8,462 nt of DNA from Candidatus Woesearchaeota archaeon (GTDB lineage Archaea; Nanobdellota; Nanobdellia; SCGC-AAA011-G17; JACPNG01), in contig JAGVXQ010000051.1 of NCBI GenBank assembly GCA_018303705.1, positions 1 through 8,462 of the forward strand. Reading direction: 5' to 3'. The notes under the pieces were generated by a model. The model searched no databases, was not told where the DNA came from, and saw only the letters and a program-made list of their open reading frames with translations. Numbering within the stretch: position 1 is the stretch's first letter; each line of letters starts with the position of its first letter. Positions 5,987 to 8,462 of this stretch are shown here, one piece after another. The position numbers were made by a program, and so were the translations under genes.

Positions 5987-6910
5987 ATGGTTAAGATGAA
6001 AAAGGGGATTTTATTATTGCTTTTTATTCTTGTTTTTTTAACAGGATGCGGTTTGCAAAACTTGCCTGGATACAAAGGACCAAAACAAGATAAGCCTGTG
6101 CCAAGGGGAATAGGATTAAGCTTTGCAGACGGATTTCCTCCTTCAGAATTGGTTGAGGACAAGGACTTTAGCGTAAGGGTTAATGTGATAAATTACGGGG
6201 CAAGAGAGGCAAGCGGAAACATAGAACTAAGTGATGGTGTTGGGAATGCTTATGAAGGGGTTGGAGATGATGTTTCTGGGCAGTTTAGGCTTGAAGGGAA
6301 TGAAGGAGATGCCGGGGCAGGATATGATGAAATGTATGTCTCTTTTGGGCCGTTCAGGTACAAAAATCTTGAAGAGGGACAAAGCGCAACTTTCATAGCG
6401 AATGCAATATTTGATTATGATTACGAGTCAATAGCTTCTTTGTGCATAAATGGCTTTACGTCAGCAGGAAAGAAGAGCAAGAAATGCCTTGATAAGGAAA
6501 CAATAACAGGAAGGGCATTGTGCCCATCAAGCAGGATATGCGATGCAATGACTGCACCTGTTGCAGTAACTGAAATAAAAAAGAACAGCTTTGTTGCAGA
6601 AGAGGGAGGAGAGCAGACCATACAATTAGATGTGAAGATATCAAATGTAGGCAATGGATACATAAAGGATGGAGAGGTTAATGGAATAGAGGTAAGCTCA
6701 GGGGATTTCAGGTTTGACTGTGACAAGGACAGGGTTGTTTTTCTGTACAATCGAGATACTGATGTGAGAGAGAAAAAGATAAAATGCATAAGCAGCGAAG
6801 GAAAGGTTGATGGGGAGTTCATAAGAACGCCGCTGATTGTTAAGATGAAATACGCTTATGTTATAAGCAACTATTATGGGCCTGTGCAGATAAACAGGAT
6901 AGAGGATTAA
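5987..6910 (+). CDS. Surface lipoprotein with two Ig-like (CARDB-type) domains
   Basis: A 307-residue protein with a classical lipoprotein signal: MVKMKKG, a Leu/Ile/Phe core and the lipobox LTG-C21, so the mature protein should be lipid-anchored at Cys21 on the outer face. Two beta-rich segments follow, about 43-145 (FSVRVNVINYGAREASGNIE) and 192-300 (TIQLDVKISNVGNGYIKDG). Both have the 'V.v.v.N.G...a' signature of CARDB/invasin-like Ig folds that act as adhesion or scaffold modules. Cysteines at 153, 167, 179 and 185 cluster between the domains, with C245 and C267 in the second domain. An ITGRA motif (173-177) matches one in the SLT enzyme. The promoter at 5960 is its own. The most likely role is an adhesin or scaffold of the neighbouring surface system; binding partner unknown. 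Confidence 0.85.
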   Translation: MVKMKKGILLLLFILVFLTGCGLQNLPGYKGPKQDKPVPRGIGLSFADGFPPSELVEDKDFSVRVNVINYGAREASGNIELSDGVGNAYEGVGDDVSGQFRLEGNEGDAGAGYDEMYVSFGPFRYKNLEEGQSATFIANAIFDYDYESIASLCINGFTSAGKKSKKCLDKETITGRALCPSSRICDAMTAPVAVTEIKKNSFVAEEGGEQTIQLDVKISNVGNGYIKDGEVNGIEVSSGDFRFDCDKDRVVFLYNRDTDVREKKIKCISSEGKVDGEFIRTPLIVKMKYAYVISNYYGPVQINRIED

Positions 6911-6911
6911 G

Positions 6912-7904
6912 ATGATAAAGCTTGGCTATAATGACATTGTTAACAAGATAAAAGAGGAGAAGGGATTAAGCGAGGAAGAGATAAATGAAAGGGCGAACAG
7001 CAAGGTAAAACAACTTTCTTATTTGATATCAAAAGAAGGGGCAGTTCACATAATAGCGAATGAGCTCGGGATAAAGCTTTATACAAACATGTTCAAGAAG
7101 AGGTACAAGGTAAATGAACTTATTGCTGGTTTGAGGAGCGTTGAAATAGTTCTTAAGGTGATGCAGAAATATGATATAAGGGAATTCAAAAATGAAAAGA
7201 GAAGCGGAAGGCTTGCTACATTGTTCGTAGGGGATGAAACAGGAAGCTGCAGGCTTGTCATATGGGATGATAAGACCATCGAGAATTATTTCAATCAGCT
7301 AAATGAAGGGGACGTAATAAAGATACTTAATGCCTATGTTAGGGAAAACAATGGATACAAGGAACTGCATTTAGGTGGAAATTCTGCGTTTGTATTAAAT
7401 CCTGAGAATGAAAGCATAGGAGAGGTTATGCAGCAAAAGGCAAGCTACAAAAGAAAAACTATGGAAAGGCTTGAGGCAAATGACTTTGCAGAGGTCATTG
7501 GAACTGTGGTGCAGGCATTTGAGCCAAGGTTTTATACTGCATGCCCTGAATGCTACAAGAAGCTAAATGAAGCCAAGCAGTGCAATGTGCATGGCCTTGT
7601 CAAGGAAAAAACCATGCCGATAGCAAGCGTTGTTATTGATGATGGGACAGACAGCATAAGGGTATCTGTTTTCAGGGATGGGGTTGAAAAGCTGTTCAAG
7701 AGGAGCTATGAGGACATATTAAGAATAAGGGACGACCCACTGCTATTTGAGGACATAAGAAAAGAGACGGTTGGAAAGCAGATTTCTGTAAGCGGGAAAG
7801 CAATAAAGAATGCAATGTTCGATAACATGGAAATGAATGCAAGCCTAATAAGGGAAGTAAATGCAACCGACATTATAAATGAGCTTATGCCAAAAAGCAT
7901 TTAG
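6912..7904 (+). CDS. rpa: Replication protein A (ssDNA-binding, OB folds and zinc finger)
   Basis: A 330-residue archaeal RPA-type single-stranded DNA-binding protein, acting in replication, repair and recombination. The N-terminal helical segment (1-60; GLSEEEINERANSKVKQLSY, then EGAVHIIANELGI) is the usual archaeal RPA leader. An OB fold follows at about 70-165 with the diagnostic sequence RLATLFVGDETGSCRLVIWD (100-119). The second OB-like region (about 190-315) carries a zinc-finger motif C211-x2-C214...C224-x2-H227 embedded as in archaeal RPA41-type proteins. Length is normal for the family. It starts one base after the lipoprotein stop, with GAGG at 6902-6905 as a ribosome site. I see no good internal promoter, so a housekeeping DNA-binding protein appears to be co-transcribed with a surface lipoprotein. 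Confidence 0.93.
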   Translation: MIKLGYNDIVNKIKEEKGLSEEEINERANSKVKQLSYLISKEGAVHIIANELGIKLYTNMFKKRYKVNELIAGLRSVEIVLKVMQKYDIREFKNEKRSGRLATLFVGDETGSCRLVIWDDKTIENYFNQLNEGDVIKILNAYVRENNGYKELHLGGNSAFVLNPENESIGEVMQQKASYKRKTMERLEANDFAEVIGTVVQAFEPRFYTACPECYKKLNEAKQCNVHGLVKEKTMPIASVVIDDGTDSIRVSVFRDGVEKLFKRSYEDILRIRDDPLLFEDIRKETVGKQISVSGKAIKNAMFDNMEMNASLIREVNATDIINELMPKSI

Positions 7905-7919
7905 AAAATATTGCCTAGG

Positions 7920-7926
7920 TTTTTTT
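7920..7926 (+). terminator. Oligo-T terminator after rpa
   Basis: A run of seven T (7920-7926), 15 bases after the rpa stop codon. Oligo-T in the non-template strand is the usual intrinsic termination signal of archaea. The CCTAGG just before it is a short palindrome and probably incidental. Confidence 0.6.
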
Positions 7927-7940
7927 GAGAAAATTTATTC

Positions 7941-8043
7941 CTGTCCGGGTCAATGCCCTGTTGCTTGCAACGACAGTCACCTATTCGTGGCAACGTGATA
8001 CCTGCAGCTTGCTGCGAAGTGAGCCGCAGCGAACGGTGGGCAG
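7941..8043 (+). ncRNA. Candidate structured RNA in GC-rich intergenic block
   Basis: I count 61 G/C in these 103 bases (59%), against AT-rich sequence on both sides; locally high GC in an AT-rich archaeon often marks structured RNA. CTGTCC (7941-7946) can pair with GGGCAG (8038-8043) as a closing stem. Inside are possible hairpins GGGT-CAAT-GCCC (7947-7958), GTTG-CTTG-CAAC (7960-7971), TCAC...GTGA (7977-7980 with 7995-7998) and GCTGCG...CGCAGC (8011-8016 with 8025-8030). A T6 run at 8053-8058 could end the transcript, and AAAATATT at 7905-7912 might be its TATA box. It matches no RNA family I know and is not a tRNA. It could act in trans or as a leader. The strand is assumed from the T-run. 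Confidence 0.3.
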
Positions 8044-8050
8044 TTCATTC

Positions 8051-8073
8051 GATTTTTTGTGCAACCCCAATGC
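8051..8073 (+). promoter_or_regulatory. Third T-run/GTGCA element
   Basis: GATTTTTTGTGCAACCCC, continuing AATGC, repeats the element at 16-28 and 38-60 of the window and again lies upstream of a TATA-like box. The distance from GTGCAA to that box is 25 bases, the same as upstream of the first gene. The T6 could also terminate a transcript from the GC-rich block to its left. Confidence 0.45.
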
Positions 8074-8083
8074 CATAGAAACA

Positions 8084-8091
8084 TTTAAAAA
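8084..8091 (+). promoter_or_regulatory. TATA-like box upstream of the palindrome region
   Basis: TTTAAAAA, centred about 27 bases before an ATG at 8115. It would start a transcript at about 8112-8115 that runs through the palindrome and into the gene at 8239. Confidence 0.45.
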
Positions 8092-8114
8092 TTTTAGCTT
8101 GCTGTAAAATAACC

Positions 8115-8204
8115 ATGCAAAACAATGATTACTTTTACACTAGTGTAAATGAAGAGGGAGCGTTAGACATAATAATTTCTATAATAAAGATCATTATAAT
8201 ATAG
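8115..8204 (+). CDS. Possible 29-residue leader ORF
   Basis: A short frame, MQNNDYFYTSVNEEGALD followed by a nearly all-Ile tail, ends at TAG 8202-8204. Its ATG sits at leaderless distance from the TATA-like box at 8084-8091, which is the only positive evidence. It ends 34 bases before the next gene. It could be a small membrane protein or a leader peptide, or have no coding role, because the AT-rich tail overlaps a possible second promoter. Confidence 0.25.
   Translation: MQNNDYFYTSVNEEGALDIIISIIKIIII
8134..8149 (+). promoter_or_regulatory. Perfect 16-bp palindrome, candidate operator
   Basis: TTTACACTAGTGTAAA is exactly self-complementary over 16 bases. It lies just downstream of the predicted start of the transcript leading to the gene at 8239, a position where a dimeric helix-turn-helix repressor could block transcription. 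The TACA...TGTA half-sites resemble the general layout of winged-helix repressor operators, but no regulator is identified. Confidence 0.5.
8195..8203 (+). promoter_or_regulatory. Possible second TATA box for the gene at 8239
   Basis: TATAATATA centred 40 bases before the ATG at 8239. A start about 25 bases downstream would give a short leader beginning just at the AAGGAGA ribosome site (8226-8232). It also overlaps a TATAAT/ATTATA inverted repeat (8180-8185 with 8193-8198). AT-rich chance match is possible. Confidence 0.35.
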
Positions 8205-8238
8205 AGCAGGCTTGAAAGGCTTGCCAAGGAGATTTTAT

Positions 8239-8462
8239 ATGAGCAACAAAAACAATGGAAATGGAAAGGCAATGTATAGAGGAGCAGTGATGGTTGGTTT
8301 TGAGGTTAAGAATAATGGAAATAGCATTATATACACTCCGGAAGAGATGCTTGAGCTGCATAAGCATTATGAATATCTGATAAGAAAAGGAAGTTACGAC
8401 GGGGCTGTGGGCGCAGAGGTGGTTTTCGGTTTTCCAAACACATGGCTTAATGATGTTGTGCA
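8239..8462 (+). CDS. Unrecognised protein, 5' part only
   Basis: The frame opens with MSNKNNGNGKAMYRGAVMVG, runs 74 codons and leaves the window without a stop. AAGGAGA at 8226-8232, six bases before the ATG, is the best Shine-Dalgarno site in the window and fixes the start. The N-terminus is Asn/Gly/Lys-rich and lacks a signal peptide or membrane helix, so the product is probably cytoplasmic. The visible part alternates short beta-like stretches (GAVMVGFEV, AEVVFGF) with a helix (TPEEMLELHKHYEYLIRKG). I do not recognise a family. The terminator after rpa, the promoter elements and the palindrome upstream suggest an independently regulated unit. Confidence 0.75.
   Translation, partial: MSNKNNGNGKAMYRGAVMVGFEVKNNGNSIIYTPEEMLELHKHYEYLIRKGSYDGAVGAEVVFGFPNTWLNDVV

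Noticed and set aside
8004..8045. Resemblance to the 5' variable region of bacterial 16S rRNA (AGCTTGCTG...GCGAACGG)
   Set aside because: Only short pieces match, the surrounding conserved 16S sequence is absent, and the organism looks archaeal. Probably coincidence.
7941..8050. tRNA gene
   Set aside because: No acceptor/T-arm arrangement, no GGTTCRA-type T loop and no anticodon arm in the right place.
7925..8107. 60-codon frame starting with TTG in the intergenic block
   Set aside because: No ribosome site, TTG start, CGN arginine codons foreign to the neighbouring genes, and it runs through the T6 run and the TATA-like box. A structured RNA or control region explains the block better.

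Overview
The window looks like part of an archaeal chromosome, most probably from the DPANN group (Woesearchaeota/Pacearchaeota-like). The reasons are an RPA-type single-stranded DNA-binding protein, TATA boxes about 23-32 bases upstream of start codons (leaderless transcripts), oligo-T terminators, weak GAGG/GGTGA Shine-Dalgarno sites only inside operons, AGA/AGG and ATA-rich codon use, and many short secreted proteins with archaeal class III (prepilin-like) N-termini. The lineage call is inference from sequence style and was not checked by a search. All genes are on the + strand.

Layout. 1-103: promoter region with two copies of a T-run/GTGCA element and a TATA box. 104-574 and 682-1242: two prepilin-like proteins, each with its own leaderless promoter and six cysteines. 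1262-5917: a tightly packed operon (junctions of 19, -1, 1, -11 and 0 bases). It encodes a membrane-anchored M23 metallopeptidase, a small anchored protein, another prepilin-like protein, a membrane-anchored SLT lytic transglycosylase, and a larger anchored protein whose reading frame is broken by a -1 shift near 5254-5285. 5987-6910: a lipoprotein with its own promoter, followed one base later by RPA (6912-7904). 7905-8238: no convincing long gene, but a T7 terminator, a GC-rich region with structured-RNA features, a second T-run/GTGCA promoter element, a perfect 16-bp palindrome and a possible 29-aa ORF. 8239-8462: the start of an unrecognised gene that runs off the window.

How it may work together. 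Two enzymes that cut different bonds of bacterial peptidoglycan (M23: peptide cross-links; SLT: glycan strands) sit in one operon with pilin-like and anchored surface proteins and a lipoprotein. Archaea of this kind are not expected to have murein of their own. The most interesting reading is a surface-displayed machine that attaches to and opens a bacterial wall. An endogenous envelope role, or remodelling of another polymer, is not excluded. The enzymatic calls rest on intact catalytic motifs; the joint function is inference.
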